A DNA stretch of 64,000 bases from Gymnogyps californianus. Its lineage: Eukaryota > Chordata > Aves > Accipitriformes > Cathartidae. Position numbers and translations under genes: made by a program. Shown here in pieces: positions 22,201 through 33,790 of the stretch (position 1 is its first letter; every line of letters begins with the position of its first letter). The DNA is taken from the NCBI RefSeq assembly GCF_018139145.2, contig NC_059472.1, positions 99,460,877-99,524,876 of the forward strand, in the 5' to 3' direction. The notes beneath the pieces are model-generated. The model saw only the letters and a list, made by a program, of their open reading frames with translations. It did no database searches and was not told where the DNA came from.

Positions 22201-25200
22201 TATGATTAAACAATGAAGTTGTATTTTATCACCGGAAAGATCTTGCGTTTTTTCTTATGAGAAGAAAAACATCTTAGTGCAAATTAGCAATAAGCTTGAA
22301 AATCTTGTGATCCAGAGAATAGCATATTGAAATGCAGTAGGACTTCTGATGAATCGTGATATATTCTTATTTGAAACATGTTCTTTCACAGAAAAAATAC
22401 AAGAGATTTATAAAGCCTTTATTCAGGAGTCTGGTATCCAGTTCAGTGAGCTGGAAGAAAAAGTACTACAGTTCCATCTCAGTAATTTGGAGTATGCGTG
22501 TGGCAGCAATCTCTCTCAGGTGAGTTTTGACAGCTGTGTTCTGAAGTGGTTGAGCTGCATAGAAAATAGGGCTGGAAGTAACATTGAGAAGTCATCTGAT
22601 CCATCCCGTGGCCGCAAAGGAAGAATCAGCTATCCCTCAACTGTTCCTACATCCCTAACCTGTTCTTTAAAAGCATTGAGATACAGATTCCAGCACTGCC
22701 TTAGGTAATCTGATGGGAGTTCATGACATGCTTCCAGTGAGATCCTCTTCAACGTAGAAGTTGAGAGTAGATGGCGGAGTGGAGTAGGGCATTTTGCTGA
22801 GACGCTGGGTGGTAGGATTCACAGGAGAGTTACTCTTCCTTAGATGTTGTGTGTGACTTCTGCTTCTCAGTTCTGTGTTTAAAAACTGAGGTATTTCTCT
22901 ACCTTGCTAGGTATCTTGAGAATAAATGCATTTAACTTCTGAAGTGTTCCAACACCCTGACGGTGGGCCCCAGTTCACCACTCCTAGGTATTCTGTTGAC
23001 TATGTGATACTTGGCTTTCCTCGCGACTTCAGTTTTAACCAAGCAGGTTCAGGAAATATCAAAGTACGATGTTGTTTGCAGTGCATTATTTACTCAGTCC
23101 TGTTGCTTGGGTTAAAGATGTTTACGGTCAATTGTACTACGGTAGTGGGACAGCTGATTGATATGTGCAGATGCACAAATCTGATCCGAACTGAGAAGCA
23201 CATAAGAACATAACAAAAATCTGCAAGACAATGCTATACAGGGGCAGTCAATGCAAAATATTTTGATATGTCAAGCTTTCACACTTCATGAGCACTCAGG
23301 GGAAATAAGAAAGATGTTAAAATCTATGTTACCTTCAGTTTTAAAATCAAAATGTGATGTAAATGCAACTGCAGTGATAGGAATTGGCATCTGAATAGCG
23401 GTTTGAGAATTGCTTCAGATTTTTCACTGCTAAGTGGTGATTGCTTAGTGCAAATATCACTATTGTACTAACTATGAGTTTGCAGGGATGGAGGGAGAAG
23501 GTCAATGAAAGATATCATGGAAGAACCTCCAAAGTGACAGAAAAATTCCATGGAGATTTTTTTGTATCTTTTATTTCCCAACGTGAAGGGGAAAATATTT
23601 CCATTTTTATTTGAAGTCTTCAGGCTGTAAAATCTGATTGTTTTGCTAGAGACAGAAAACTGAAATAAATACACTGCAATCCACCTGAATTTTTGTACTA
23701 CTTTCCTTGTTTTCTCTACCAAGCAGAACTATAAATGACCTGCTAGTGACCCACCCATATTATGACATTTCTTAATCCAGCAATTCATATGTTGTATAGT
23801 GGCCTTAGGTAAATAAGCCGTTTGCTTTTGTCAGCGTTGCCATACATTCTGGTGATACACTGTTTTCCTCCAGTTGTGACGGGAATTAGGGTGGCTTCTT
23901 CTAAACTGTGAGACTTTTGCTAGTACCCATGTCACCTCACCAGTAGAGACAGCTAGTTATGTTCTGTCCACAGGTATCTGCACGCTCATGGGACCACAAT
24001 GAATTTTTTGCCCAGTTTGCTGGAGATCACACTCTTCTAACTGTGGGATATTCTACTGTGATTGATAAATTGGCAGAAGGGCTGGACATCCGGCTGAATT
24101 TCCCAGTGAGTCTGGAAAATGTGGATGCAGTGCCTGTCTTGGATTGCTCTGAAGCACCCAATCATATCTTTGTATTCTTTTGGACCAGGCAAATCTGTGC
24201 CTGTGATTATTTCAACTTGTCTTTAAGAAAATAGAGGACAACTTCAGCATTTCTGGAAATCCTCTTTGAGGACTATCAGTACTTAAATATTATGATATGA
24301 TGAGTTCTTATGTTAGAATCATGATGATTTTTCTTTTTCAGCTTCCATGGAGGCTATTTTTTTCTTTCAATATTCTCTGGAAATTTGTGTTCTTCAATTT
24401 CTAGTGTGCAGACTGGTGCTATATTAGCTATTCTTGTCTGAATTTGCATTGCATATGTAGATTTTGTAGTATAATCTTCAATTTGTCTTTTAATAGGTAC
24501 AGAGTATTGACTATTCTGGTGAAGAAGTACAGGTCACTACTGCAGATGGAACAGTGTGGACAACACAAAAGGTACCCAATATGCTTCAAGATTAAGGATT
24601 TTAGGGAACACAAGAACTATATCGATCACAGTACATGTTCTTTTTGTTTGGGTTTTTTTTTTTCCTCTCAGAAGACTATTTAGTCCAGTTTCTCCCCACC
24701 CAAAGATGAAAACTCATATATGCTAGTGACCCGTATTTGGATGTCCTAGAGCCATCTTGAGCATGCTTGAGTTTTGAGTACTAGTTGATTTGAAGAACTA
24801 AGCACTATAAAGGTAGTACTAAAAATGTGAAGCGAATAGATTTTTATCTGGTCTTTGAAGTGACAGTTATGTTTTCTGGTTCCATTCCCTGCTCAGCTTT
24901 ACCCCATTTAGCATGTGAATCTGCCCTGTTAAAATTTTTCCCTTTGGTATGCAGGACTTGACAACCCATATTTCTCAGTCTCCCTTAATCCCTGTATCCC
25001 CACCTGCTTCATGCTGCGTAATTTAGCTTTTAGTAATTTTTAAAATGATACGTAAACTTGATCAAGATTGGATTGACATCAGCAGTGTTACTGATCATAT
25101 TTTAAAGAGATGGGATCTGTGAAGGAAGAAAAACCAAACCAAAAAAATTACCATCTTCTCCCCTTTCAAAAAGACAGTTTTGTTAATCTGAGAGCCATTG

Positions 25201-28200
25201 GCTATAATTTACAGGAGGTATTAAAATTAGTAGCATGGTTAGCCACTCTGATACAAGCAATTCAACAGACTACAACTTAAAACCAGTGAACTGCAGGATC
25301 TGTTCTCACCTGAATGTAAGGCATGTGTTTCCCATTAATGGGGAGTAAAACAAGACACTAATCTAGAGACGTCTGGTGAGTATTATGCTGCATCCTACAA
25401 GAATAATCCAAGACAGTTAAGAGGATGCCGTGAGGCTTAGGTGCAGTATTCAGCTTTTGCTACTGTTGTGATTGTAATTATTTCTTTCAGGTATTAGTGA
25501 CTGTACCACTGGCCCTTCTTCAGAAAAATGCCATTCAGTTTAATCCTCCACTGTCAGAAAAAAAAAATAAAGCCATTAATAGTTTGGGAGCAGGAGTCAT
25601 TGAGAAGGTAAGTAATTTTAGATTATGTTTCATTTTCTTTTCATAGAAACATTGGCTGCTTTGTCCCTGTTGCTTTTGCTGTGTATTTCTCAGGATATAT
25701 TATGCATTTGGTTTTACTTGTATACAGTAGCCCAGAAGAGCAAAATGCTATTGGGGACCACATGTATTTCTGTTTCTTAGATTTCCCAACTTAATGGGGT
25801 TTTTAAAGAAATTGTTTGCAGAATCACTTCACAGCTTAAACGTTTTGTGCCTAATTTTGAGCAAGCCTTCATGATGGTCTTGGATCTTCCACAATTCTAA
25901 TAATATGCTTATTCCAGGTCCTTTCAACCTAATAAATACATAAACTATTTCAGAAGAATACTGAAAGTTGTGTATTTGACCAGTGTAAAATCTCCTACCC
26001 TTTCCCACTGCAAAAAGACAGCCTCTCCTGAAAAGATCCCTAGTAAGATGTGTGCTTAGAACAAAACAGTGACAGAAGTAATGCCAGAAACAGGATAATA
26101 ACAATGTTGAAATGTAAAGGCAAGATTCAGAAACCCCACACAGAGGATGGGGATCACTAAGTTCTATGTTAGGTTTGTAAAAATTCTGCTGAATTTCTTG
26201 AGCATTTTCCATAGTGAATTCCATTGTGAATTTGATAGTCTGTGCATTTACAATTTGTGAGACTAGCAGGTTTTTTTTTCCTTCCCTGTCCCCCTTGGAG
26301 AACAGGCCCATATATTCTCTGTTGCGACCCTCTTATAGAACTGGGTGTCTCTAATTGAGGGGAAAAAGAATTAGAAGAACAACATATACCATATCCAGTT
26401 ATGAGTTTTGTGGTATTAAATGCTTTAATTCCATATCTCTCTCTCTCACTCTCTCTCTAGATTGCCTTGCAGTTTCCTTATAGATTTTGGGACAGTAAAA
26501 TTCAAGGAGCTGATTTTTTTGGTCATGTTCCACCCAATTCCAGCCAACGTGGGCTCTTTAGTGTTTTCTATGACATGGATCCAGAGGTATCATATGCTAG
26601 CTGTATCTTCTGTTGGCCCTTCAGAAATTCAGTTTGGAATCTAGGTGCAATAATTACTGAACAATGAAAGTTTTCATTTTCCTGCCACCCCCGCAACTGC
26701 TAAAAGAAGTGTTATTTATCAAGAAAAAGCTGATTGATACTTCATTGTAATAAATGGGAATGTTTTCCTATGTTTGGATACAAAATAATATACAAGGAAG
26801 TTAATGCTTTTATTCTCAAACTATCCTGAAAGCAAGTCTGTAATACCTGACTATAAATGTACTAATATGGGAAAAAGTCTACCAGTCACTTCCAGTTTAG
26901 GACTTCTGTTCCCTTATTTAAATCGGCTAAAAATCCTGTTAAAAAGATCATGCTGGCTTATTAACACTTAATGGCTTGCACTAGCCTGAATAACTATGTT
27001 GAATGGCAGAAGACAAGACAAACACTGTTTTGTACGAAACTGAGGTCTGTAGGGTCAGTCCCAAGCTCATGAATTTCAAAACAAATTCAAACCAGTGCAT
27101 TGATACCACGTTTCTCTTCCCCACCAGTTCTAAGCAGACACATTACACATTTATGTCTTTTACCTTTTCATGCTTTTACAACAACTGCTGCTTACTACTT
27201 GGCAGCAATTAAAAGGCCATTTTGTAATCTTACAGCTTACTCCAAAAGGAAACCATCCTGTGAAAACTGTGCTTTGTTACTACGCTATCAGTACCTGTAT
27301 ATGACTTTCCTTAAACAAGGTTTCTCTTCAATACTTTTAAGCTCGTTCTACATGAGGTTCAGTGTGCTGGTGCTGTCCAGAGACACTAGATATAATTTGT
27401 AATTTGCTTGATAGCTATTCTCTGCTAGCTGTCAAGTTTAGTAACAGAAGAATTGCCTTATATAAACAAGAGAGGGAGAGTTCTTTAAAGGAGTTGAGAA
27501 CCTGTGTGCTGTTCTATAGTCACCACTTCATCTTTGAAACTTCTGCATGGTAGCAGATTTCTTGAAGTGGAAGGAAACATCAGTAGAACTGAGCTTTCAT
27601 TTCTTGGGCCAAAATCTGCTGGTAAGAACTTAGTATTGGCCTAATCCAAAACATAAGTATTTAAATAGATTCTCTTTGTTACCACCTTTTGAAATTGCAG
27701 TACAGTTGAGGTGGAATTTTGGCACGGAACTGGAGTTTAAGAGGTCTGTCACAAAGAATAACACTATAAATGGCAAATCTTTTGGTGTAGCCTTTAAACA
27801 GGTAGATAGGAAGTTTTCAGTTAATTCAGCAAGTTGTAAAAGGGGCTGACTGTAACACAGATCTGTGAACAAGACATCAGAGGATGTCAGTAATTTGAGC
27901 GTAAATACTGTAGAATATGCACCCTTTATTCTAAGGAATCAAATCCACTTTCCTCTAGAACAGAAGTTGCTTTGCAGCTGAAAATCTCTGTCAATACCAA
28001 TTAAAAGGGACTCTTCAAGAAATACTTAATAACCTAATAATTTCAAAATGATCTCTTATGTTAATGCCTTGCTTTTAGGGCAAACAAAGCATTTTAATGT
28101 CAGTGGTCACTGGAGATGCTGTGACAACCATTAAGAATTTAGATGATAAACAAGTACTGCAACAGTGTATGACTGTACTTCGAGAGCTGTTTAAGGAGCA

Positions 28201-31049
28201 GGTAAGAGGAGCCTGTTTTATTGAGAGATGAATTAACTTGCCAACAGATGTAAACTCGATTGTATTTCTTTCAATTGTATTACTTCCTGATGTATAGGAA
28301 AACCTTTGACATTTTAAACTATTTTTCTTTTCTTGTCAGTTTGAGGGAATATGCTTCCTTTGAGATACACTAAAACACAATGTTTGGTCTCTTGTGTGAA
28401 AAATGGGAATTGAAATATCTTAGATCTGTCTGAAGGAAAATGGTAATGAATAGAAAAACAGAAATGAACTATCCTTTAAAGTGCTTTTAGAAAGGAAAAT
28501 TAATTAAAATCAGTACTTTAGGCAGGTAACACAAATACACTTCTTACTTAGCTGTCACTTTTTCCGAACTTTTTTTTTTTTGGTCATCACCGCTTCCAAT
28601 ACATGGTAAAAGCTTTAAGCTAGATGAATTGGATTATGATTTCCACCCCCCACCCCCCCGTAAAAAGCAACTGAGATTACAACACTGCCAAACCAAACCA
28701 AACAAATCCCTTACTCTTCTAATAAGAAACAACCCTTCCTGAGCTGTCTTGGGATGGAGGTACAGGCAAAATGATCTATCAAGGACCCTACATCCGGACT
28801 AAAAAAACATTAGATAAAAATTTCTACCTTTTTTCCTTCCCCCAGCACATCATTAGGATAAAAACTAATAGGAAAATCGGAGAAATCCGGGGCAAGCAGA
28901 AGACTATCTCTTAGCAATGTTATTTGCATTGTACTCTACAGACAGTAATGCCTTAATTAAATTACTTAGAGCAGGCAGATGCCAAGGAATGCTTGTGTTA
29001 ATGTTCATGGGTGATCTCTCAAGGATCAAGTGATCTCTAGGATTAATGATCTTGGAAGAACTTTGACATCTGAAAGCTTGACTTTTCCTAGAAAACATAC
29101 TTTTGGTAATGGCTTTACAGTTACCAGAATCATGTGCAATGTGAAGTCCACATACCTGCTATTTTGATCTCATGAGAATGTAGAGATAGCAAACAGGTCT
29201 TTGGTTTTGGTGCCACTCTAGTCTAGAGGAGTGATTTCCATGTCTGTCTCTGTGGCTTACAGCAGTTGTGAATTTCAGTCATCTGTCCACAATGGAGTGG
29301 GATTTTCAAAGACATGATAGCTTCCAGAGGTGTACCAGAACTTCTTCTGGGATGTCCATGAAACTTGCCATACTTGGCTAACCATTGCCTTGATTGCTTG
29401 AGCTATAGTCTCTCATGTGCTACCTGAATGGAATGGTCTATTTGTTGATACCAGATGTTGCGTAAGAGGCAACCAGGGGTGCTTCTGTTTACTTGTCACA
29501 AGCTCCTCAAGAGTAGGACACGGCTGTAGTTGACTAAGCCTTCATACAATTGTTATCTAGGCTCTTTTTGGTAGAATTGTGTGGAATTTGCATGCTGCAA
29601 TGTGACAACGAATACACAGTATTACTGTCATGGCTTAGCTACAGACACTCTGACTTTCTGTTTTTTGTTTTCTTTCTGAACCTAGTTTTCAAGCCAGCTC
29701 ATTTTCTGATCTTAGATAAGTAATGTTGTTTCTCCATTGGAATAAAATTATCTCCAAAATGAAGATTACATTTTGAGATTTAACAAGCTAGAAGTAGCAA
29801 AGCATCATGCCTTACCAAGATAAAAAGTGCTTACATTATACATACAAACATGTTGAATGATGTTGATATTGGTATTTTAGCCGTCTGCAAGAGTATCTAT
29901 GTATTTTGAGGAGAATTTTTTTTCCTTATGTGTAGTTCTATGTATGTTACAATATCCAGACTTGTTGCATTCAGAACAGTGCAGCTGTGATGTTTCAGGC
30001 ATCAGGCAAGTCTAGCAAACAAAATTATGTTTGTGGCTAGTAGTATAATAAAGAAAATTGGAATTTAATTCTGGAATGTGATCTAATCTGTATTGTAATA
30101 CTACTACATACTCTAAAGATTACAAGAAACTGTTTATGAGAAAAAGCTATCCAATTATGAGCTTTTCTTTGCAGTGCATAACTTCTATTTTGATTATGCA
30201 GGAGGTTCCTGACCCAGTGAAATTTTTTGTTACTCGATGGAGCAAAGACCCTTGGCTCCAGATGGCATATAGTTTTGTGAAAACAGGGGGCAGCGGTGAA
30301 GCTTATGACATTATAGCTGAAGACATACAAGGAAAAATTTTTTTTGCCGGTGAGGTAAGTATCTTTGTTACTGTTGATTAAGGTTATTGGGGAACTATTT
30401 CATATGAAAGATCGTCTTTTGCTAACCAACACCATTAATCTAGAGATAGCATATAAATATTCTGTTACACAAATATGCTAATGTTTCTTGATTTTGACAC
30501 AGAACCCTCTTTATTCATATTATTATTGGGCATGGAAAGTCTGCCAGATATTTCAGGTCAGGAGTGAACTGCGTAACCAATAAGTGCAGAACATGACAAG
30601 ACTACACAATCCACTTGTATTTTTAGTCAAATTGTCTTTCTGTTGCTCCATTTGTGGGTAACATAACAAATGCATGCTGCTGATGGTATAGGTGCATTCT
30701 ATACTGGAACAGAACTTACCTGTCCTACTAAAGTGCAGATGGCAAAACAGACTACTAATTTTGCTAGTTGACTTGCTTGCAAATTTTGAAGTTGCTAAAA
30801 ATCTTAAATATTTCCTCCTAAATTCTTCCTAAGAAGTTTTCCATGGCTTTTAAAAATGTTATTATATGCTTAAGGAAAACAAAACTGATCTTATAAACTG
30901 AAATTCTATCTGTTCTAATAGTTTCAGAAACAATTCACTTTTTTTTTCTTTTTTTTAAAATACAGGCCACAAATAGGCACTTTCCTCAGACCGTTACAGG
31001 AGCTTACTTGAGTGGGGTTCGAGAAGCGAGCAAAATAGCAGCATTTTAA
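7172..31049 (+). CDS. KDM1B: Lysine-specific histone demethylase 1B (LSD2/AOF1), complete, 20 coding exons
   Basis: KDM1B removes mono- and dimethyl marks from histone H3 lysine 4, using FAD and releasing H2O2 and formaldehyde, in the nucleus; in mammals it acts in gene bodies with GLYR1/NPAC and is needed for maternal imprints. Coding exons: 7172-7261, 8081-8205, 10059-10148, 10940-11051, 11779-11895, 12883-12921, 14613-14817, 15929-16113, 16987-17163, 18097-18171, 19531-19668, 21178-21349, 22392-22519, 23974-24105, 24497-24571, 25491-25607, 26461-26586, 28079-28201, 30202-30354, 30966-31049. They sum to 2463 bases, 820 codons plus TAA (human 822). Domains in order: acidic/basic N-terminus, C4H2C2 zinc finger (Cys53, 58, 65, 73, His84, His90, Cys92, 95), CW-type finger (Cys142, 147, 169, 185), SWIRM-like domain (about 270-370), amine oxidase domain with GxGxxG FAD loop (387-392) and active-site Lys659. 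All phases agree and no break is seen. Confidence 0.98.
8081..8205 (+). CDS. KDM1B: KDM1B coding exon 2: first half of C4H2C2 zinc finger
   Basis: Residues 31-71 and two bases of Arg72. An Asp-rich patch ([10 protein letters not shown]) is followed by Cys53, Cys58, Cys62 and Cys65; 53, 58 and 65 are zinc ligands by alignment to human LSD2. Confidence 0.96.
10059..10148 (+). CDS. KDM1B: KDM1B coding exon 3: second half of C4H2C2 zinc finger
   Basis: Acceptor cattacag, donor GTAGAT. Carries Cys73, His84, His90, Cys92 and Cys95, completing the two-zinc finger, and ends in FDHYYR with Ser102 split across the splice. Confidence 0.96.
10940..11051 (+). CDS. KDM1B: KDM1B coding exon 4: linker
   Basis: Acceptor cctcttag, donor GTAAGA. 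Codes for residues 103-139, including [10 protein letters not shown] just before the CW finger. Confidence 0.96.
11779..11895 (+). CDS. KDM1B: KDM1B coding exon 5: CW zinc finger
   Basis: Acceptor cttgtag, donor GTAACA. Residues 140-178, with Cys142, Cys147, Trp150 and Cys169 of the CW finger. Confidence 0.96.
12883..12921 (+). CDS. KDM1B: KDM1B coding exon 6 (39 bp): last ligand of CW finger
   Basis: A small 13-codon exon, residues 179-191, between acceptor ctttcag and donor GTGAGT. It carries Cys185, the fourth zinc ligand, so skipping it would keep the frame but remove that ligand. Confidence 0.94.
12922..14612 (+). other. KDM1B: KDM1B intron between coding exons 6 and 7, carrying the LTR
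   Basis: Outside the LTR at 13700-14290 the intron holds T-rich sequence and a 102-codon chance open frame at 12978-13286. The LTR ends 322 bases before the next exon. Confidence 0.75.
13700..14290 (+). mobile_element. Solo LTR of an avian endogenous retrovirus (ERVL type), sense to KDM1B
   Basis: A 591-bp element starts TGTCCTGGTTTCAGCTGAGA and ends GGGGTTAAACCACGAC, the terminal sequences of an LTR family abundant in bird genomes. A TATA box (GTATATAAACTGG, about 13970-13982) marks the promoter region, followed by the AT-rich (ATT)n part and a decayed polyadenylation region. No retroviral genes flank it, so it is a solo LTR left by recombination between two LTRs. GTTT is found on both sides (13697-13700 and 14291-14294), a possible remnant of the target duplication. 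Family naming is from memory. Confidence 0.88.
14613..14817 (+). CDS. KDM1B: KDM1B coding exon 7
   Basis: Acceptor ggccag, donor GTAAGG. Residues 192-259; starts [13 protein letters not shown] as in human. The stretch after STNR (about 239-259) is poorly conserved and accounts for the two-residue length difference from human. Confidence 0.95.
15929..16113 (+). CDS. KDM1B: KDM1B coding exon 8: start of SWIRM-like domain
   Basis: Acceptor ttattcag, donor GTAAGA. Residues 261-321 after the split Val260. Contains the very conserved [15 protein letters not shown] and [15 protein letters not shown] segments. Confidence 0.97.
16292..16318 (+). repeat. (TTTTG)n microsatellite
   Basis: About five TTTTG units in the intron after KDM1B coding exon 8. 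Confidence 0.85.
16987..17163 (+). CDS. KDM1B: KDM1B coding exon 9: rest of SWIRM-like domain
   Basis: Acceptor ttgcag, donor GTAAGT. Residues 322-380, with [18 protein letters not shown] and the RKGLINTG helix-turn typical of SWIRM domains. Confidence 0.97.
18097..18171 (+). CDS. KDM1B: KDM1B coding exon 10: FAD-binding GxGxxG loop
   Basis: Acceptor tttttag, donor GTAAGA. Residues 381-405. The Rossmann loop reads [10 protein letters not shown] (387-396); human has Pro in place of the fourth residue. Confidence 0.97.
18909..18936. repeat. (TA)n microsatellite
   Basis: Alternating TA with one TT interruption in the intron after KDM1B coding exon 10. Confidence 0.9.
19531..19668 (+). CDS. KDM1B: KDM1B coding exon 11: amine oxidase domain
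   Basis: Acceptor gtcatag, donor GTGGGT. Residues 406-451, with the FAD-ribose Glu in [15 protein letters not shown] and [10 protein letters not shown]. The open frame continues past the donor by chance, but the phase and the next exon fix the end at CEQ. Confidence 0.95.
21178..21349 (+). CDS. KDM1B: KDM1B coding exon 12: amine oxidase domain
   Basis: Acceptor tttttcttaag, donor GTAAGT. Residues 452-508, including [20 protein letters not shown] and the start of the substrate-binding insert. Confidence 0.96.
22392..22519 (+). CDS. KDM1B: KDM1B coding exon 13: amine oxidase domain
   Basis: Acceptor tttcacag, donor GTGAGT. Residues 510-551, with [14 protein letters not shown] matching human. 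Confidence 0.96.
22555..22715 (-). mobile_element. Old, diverged CR1-like LINE fragment
   Basis: AATAGGGCTGGAAGTAACAT, then GTCATCTGATCCATCCC and CTAACCTGTTCTTTAAAAGC, resembles the complement of the 3' end of ancient CR1 elements. It lies just past the donor of KDM1B coding exon 13. The match is from memory of the consensus and is much diverged. Confidence 0.55.
23974..24105 (+). CDS. KDM1B: KDM1B coding exon 14: amine oxidase domain
   Basis: Acceptor tccacag, donor GTGAGT. Residues 552-595, with [20 protein letters not shown], the strongly conserved active-site region. Confidence 0.96.
24497..24571 (+). CDS. KDM1B: KDM1B coding exon 15: amine oxidase domain
   Basis: Acceptor tttaatag, donor GTACCC. 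Residues 596-620 ([15 protein letters not shown] and following), in phase 0 on both sides. Confidence 0.94.
25491..25607 (+). CDS. KDM1B: KDM1B coding exon 16: ends at active-site lysine
   Basis: Acceptor ctttcag, donor GTAAGT. Residues 621-659. The last codon, in GAGVIEK, is the lysine that hydrogen-bonds the FAD N5 through water (Lys661 in human LSD2). Confidence 0.96.
26461..26586 (+). CDS. KDM1B: KDM1B coding exon 17: amine oxidase domain
   Basis: The acceptor follows an almost pure CT tract (26435-26458). Residues 660-701, with [20 protein letters not shown]. The donor GTATCA is weaker than most here. Confidence 0.94.
28079..28201 (+). CDS. KDM1B: KDM1B coding exon 18: amine oxidase domain
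   Basis: Acceptor gcttttag, donor GTAAGA. Residues 702-742, with [11 protein letters not shown] and [11 protein letters not shown]. Confidence 0.96.
30202..30354 (+). CDS. KDM1B: KDM1B coding exon 19: C-terminal part of FAD domain
   Basis: Acceptor gattatgcag, donor GTAAGT. Residues 743-793, with [14 protein letters not shown] and the FFAGE segment that closes over FAD. Confidence 0.97.
30966..31049 (+). CDS. KDM1B: KDM1B coding exon 20 with stop codon
   Basis: Acceptor aatacag. Residues 794-820, [20 protein letters not shown] and the conserved C-terminus ASKIAAF, then TAA at 31047-31049. Confidence 0.97.
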   Translation, partial: ATNRHFPQTVTGAYLSGVREASKIAAF

Positions 31050-33790
31050 GTACTGAAATTTTGCGTTTATAAATATATTTTTAATTGTTTTCTGTGGGTA
31101 AAACTATCTTCAAGTTTCCTATTGCTGCCTTTTTCCTAAGTGGTACTTAAATAGTATATGGTACCTGAAGATAAAATCTTCATCTTCTTTTTCCTCTTTC
31201 TCCCCTCCCCCCCCGCCCCCATTTTAAGCCCTGATGATACATATTGTTGGGATTTTTTTTCCAGCTAAGGTATTACTAGCAAGAGTGACATTGGAGTCCC
31301 TGGCCACAGCTTAACTAACGAAACTTTTGTTGAGAGTCCTCTTCTGTATGGCTCAAGTCATGCTATTGTAAACCTTCATTTCAGAAGGTCAGATTAAAAC
31401 AAGACTAAGTTAACATACAGCATTAAAAATGCTGGCAGTTAGTAATGATGATGGGAATTTTCCACTAACTGTGCTTCTCAGGTTGATTGTGCTCATAGGA
31501 GTTCAAACTTGCTCCCAAAAGCCTGAATAGTCTAGACAAATTCTAGCATTAGTGTAGGAAGGAACTCAACTGTCGTTCTTTCCACTTGCAATCAATAACC
31601 TTTTCTATAATATTTTTCATATTCTTAGCCTCCACTAAGTGGGCTTTGGAATATCAAGTTTGTTCCTTTAAATCAGACGGCTGGAACAGTTTACAGTGCA
31701 ATCATAGAAGGGTTACTGTAGCTAATAAAAACTTGAAAAATTAACTTTTACATTACTTTAAAAAAAACTTTGAAATATTCTCTCTGCTACTTATTCAGAT
31801 AAATTCTTGTTACAATAATAGGCTAAGCTTAGATTTGCTTAGTGCTTCTGATCATGTAGAAACAGGACAGCTTGAAAATACTATATTTCTATGATTATTT
31901 TGAAAACAAACTTCCAAATTCATTTGGGCTGAGTAGAGGAACTATCTACTGATATGAGTGCACAGTGGGGGGTGAAGGACTGTAAGTTCCTAACAGCTCA
32001 TTCAGCTTTTATATTTAAAAAATAAGTGAAGATGAATGAGGAAAAATATTAACACTTTTATGAAGGGCTGAAACAAGGTGGCTTGCACTTTGACTTGAAG
32101 GGGTTTTTTTCTTTTATTATTAAAGTATTATTAAAAACACCTTGAGGGAGTAATTCAGTAAGGGCTAAGCATCTATCTAATAGCTTTTCCATGGGACAGG
32201 GAAGAAAAAATATTTTTCAATAGAAATAAGAAGACAGACACAACCAGGATATCTGTTGTAATACTGTTCCACTAAAACGGTATTAATGGAAAAATTTAAA
32301 ACCAACTTTGAGATCTCTTCCCCCACACCTTCCCTGTAACTTTACTGCATAGACCTCATGATTTCTGGGAAAGTAAGCACTTCTCTTCCCTCTCAGTCTC
32401 ATGCATAGGCTCTTTTTTTTTTTAATCTCTTCATTTAAGAATGACACAGCAAACTTTGAGTTACCGTGCTTATTTCTGTAAAGCTGTATCCTTGGGAAAA
32501 AACCAACAAGCAACCTTAAGAAAAATCCTACTGAATAAACGCAATTCTTTTAAAATACCTAATATTTTGTTTTTAGAGTAGCTATCATATTGTTAAATAC
32601 CTTTATTTAATCTCTAATTTACAAGGTGAAGATGTTTATATAACTAGATGTTTTTCAGATATATATTCTGTTCTGCTTCTTAAAGCTGAATTATATGGAT
32701 TAATAGGAAAAGTGTAACTGTTCATAATTTTCTTCTACATAAATGCTAGTATGTACAGTTTTAAAGTATTTCCAAGTATTAAATTGTAATTTAAAGGCTA
32801 TAAGAAGCAAGACAAAATCCTCTGATGATAAAAGATAATCAGACATCAGATTTTGCTTTAGGTAATCATTTGCACTTTGTTAATTTCATATATTACAGGC
32901 CAACTTATAGCATAACTAGGAAAGACTGAGAGCTGCATATGTTTGAGTTCCAAGTTTCCTTCCCAATTTATCATATATGACAGAATTATTAGGAGAGGAG
33001 CTTCTGAAGGTGGAAAAAAGCTTATTACTACAATCCCAAAACATTATATTCAATGGCTGCTTCAGCTGACCCTGGTCAGAACTTCAGTCAGCTTAGTAAC
33101 AACGTAGAAACACATCACATTTTAGGTAGGAACTGTCTGGAAAGTTGAGCTCAGCATCCATTTCTGCAGTCCAAAGTTTGTGTGAACATGCTTGATTTTA
33201 GGCACATGCTTCCATCCTGTTAATTTGTACTTGGGGTTTTAAATCTATCTACAACTTTGCAGGTAGATAAATGCTATATTCTAGAGAACAGACATGGACA
33301 AATACTGTCACATTTGGCTTTAGCTGCTGCACACTTCTTATGGCATTAAAAAAAGGATAACAAATGATAATTAATAGACTAGGCCATTGGTAAATTTATT
33401 TGTATATTATTTTGGTGCCAAGGCACTTAAACTGTGTTGTGCTGCACTTAAGTTTGAGGAGTAAATAAAATAAGTATGTTCCATTTTAATTTACATTCAT
33501 TTGAAATGTATAAGAACATCAGGCTGGTTCTGAGACTTCATTCTTAATTAATGTTTCCCCAAAATTTTTTTAATACCTATGTTAAAATTTATTTCAAGCA
33601 TGTATGTATTATTTCTTTTGTGTTTAATTTATTCCCTGCAAATAAAGAACTGGGGAATGTTTTCTTTGAGTAGATTTGTTTAAATGTTATCAAAAATATT
33701 TGAATGCAGAGCATGATTTGTTACACTTCAGCTCTTCTGTGTGACTGTGTTATGGCAGCAGAATAAAACTGGAAAGTATCCACAGGATGC
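31050..33790 (+). other. KDM1B: KDM1B 3' UTR
   Basis: AT-rich sequence follows the stop. AATAAA occurs at 33641-33646 and 33762-33767; the second is followed by a GT-rich stretch (TGTTTTGGTTTTTTTTGTTT), the usual downstream element, so cleavage near 33785 is likely. Earlier AATAAA hexamers (for example near 31723 and 33465) could give shorter forms. Confidence 0.65.
33762..33767 (+). terminator. KDM1B: Likely KDM1B polyadenylation signal
   Basis: AATAAA with a GT/T-rich element 25-50 bases downstream. A second copy at 33641-33646 is an alternative. Confidence 0.6.

Larger units (their letters stand above)
14818..22391 (+). other. KDM1B: KDM1B introns between coding exons 7 and 13
   Basis: Six introns (14818-15928, 16114-16986, 17164-18096, 18172-19530, 19669-21177, 21350-22391). 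Apart from the small (TTTTG)n and (TA)n repeats listed separately and poly-T runs near 20143 and 20322, I see no repeat family, RNA gene or extra exon. Confidence 0.7.
22520..30965 (+). other. KDM1B: KDM1B introns between coding exons 13 and 20
   Basis: Seven introns (22520-23973, 24106-24496, 24572-25490, 25608-26460, 26587-28078, 28202-30201, 30355-30965). Apart from the CR1-like fragment at 22555-22715 and the CT tract before 26461, only AT-rich sequence is seen. A 160-codon antisense open frame at 25829-26311 shows no family resemblance. Confidence 0.7.

Noticed and set aside
25829..26311. 160-codon antisense frame in a KDM1B intron
   Set aside because: No recognisable motif, no splice or promoter context; taken as chance.
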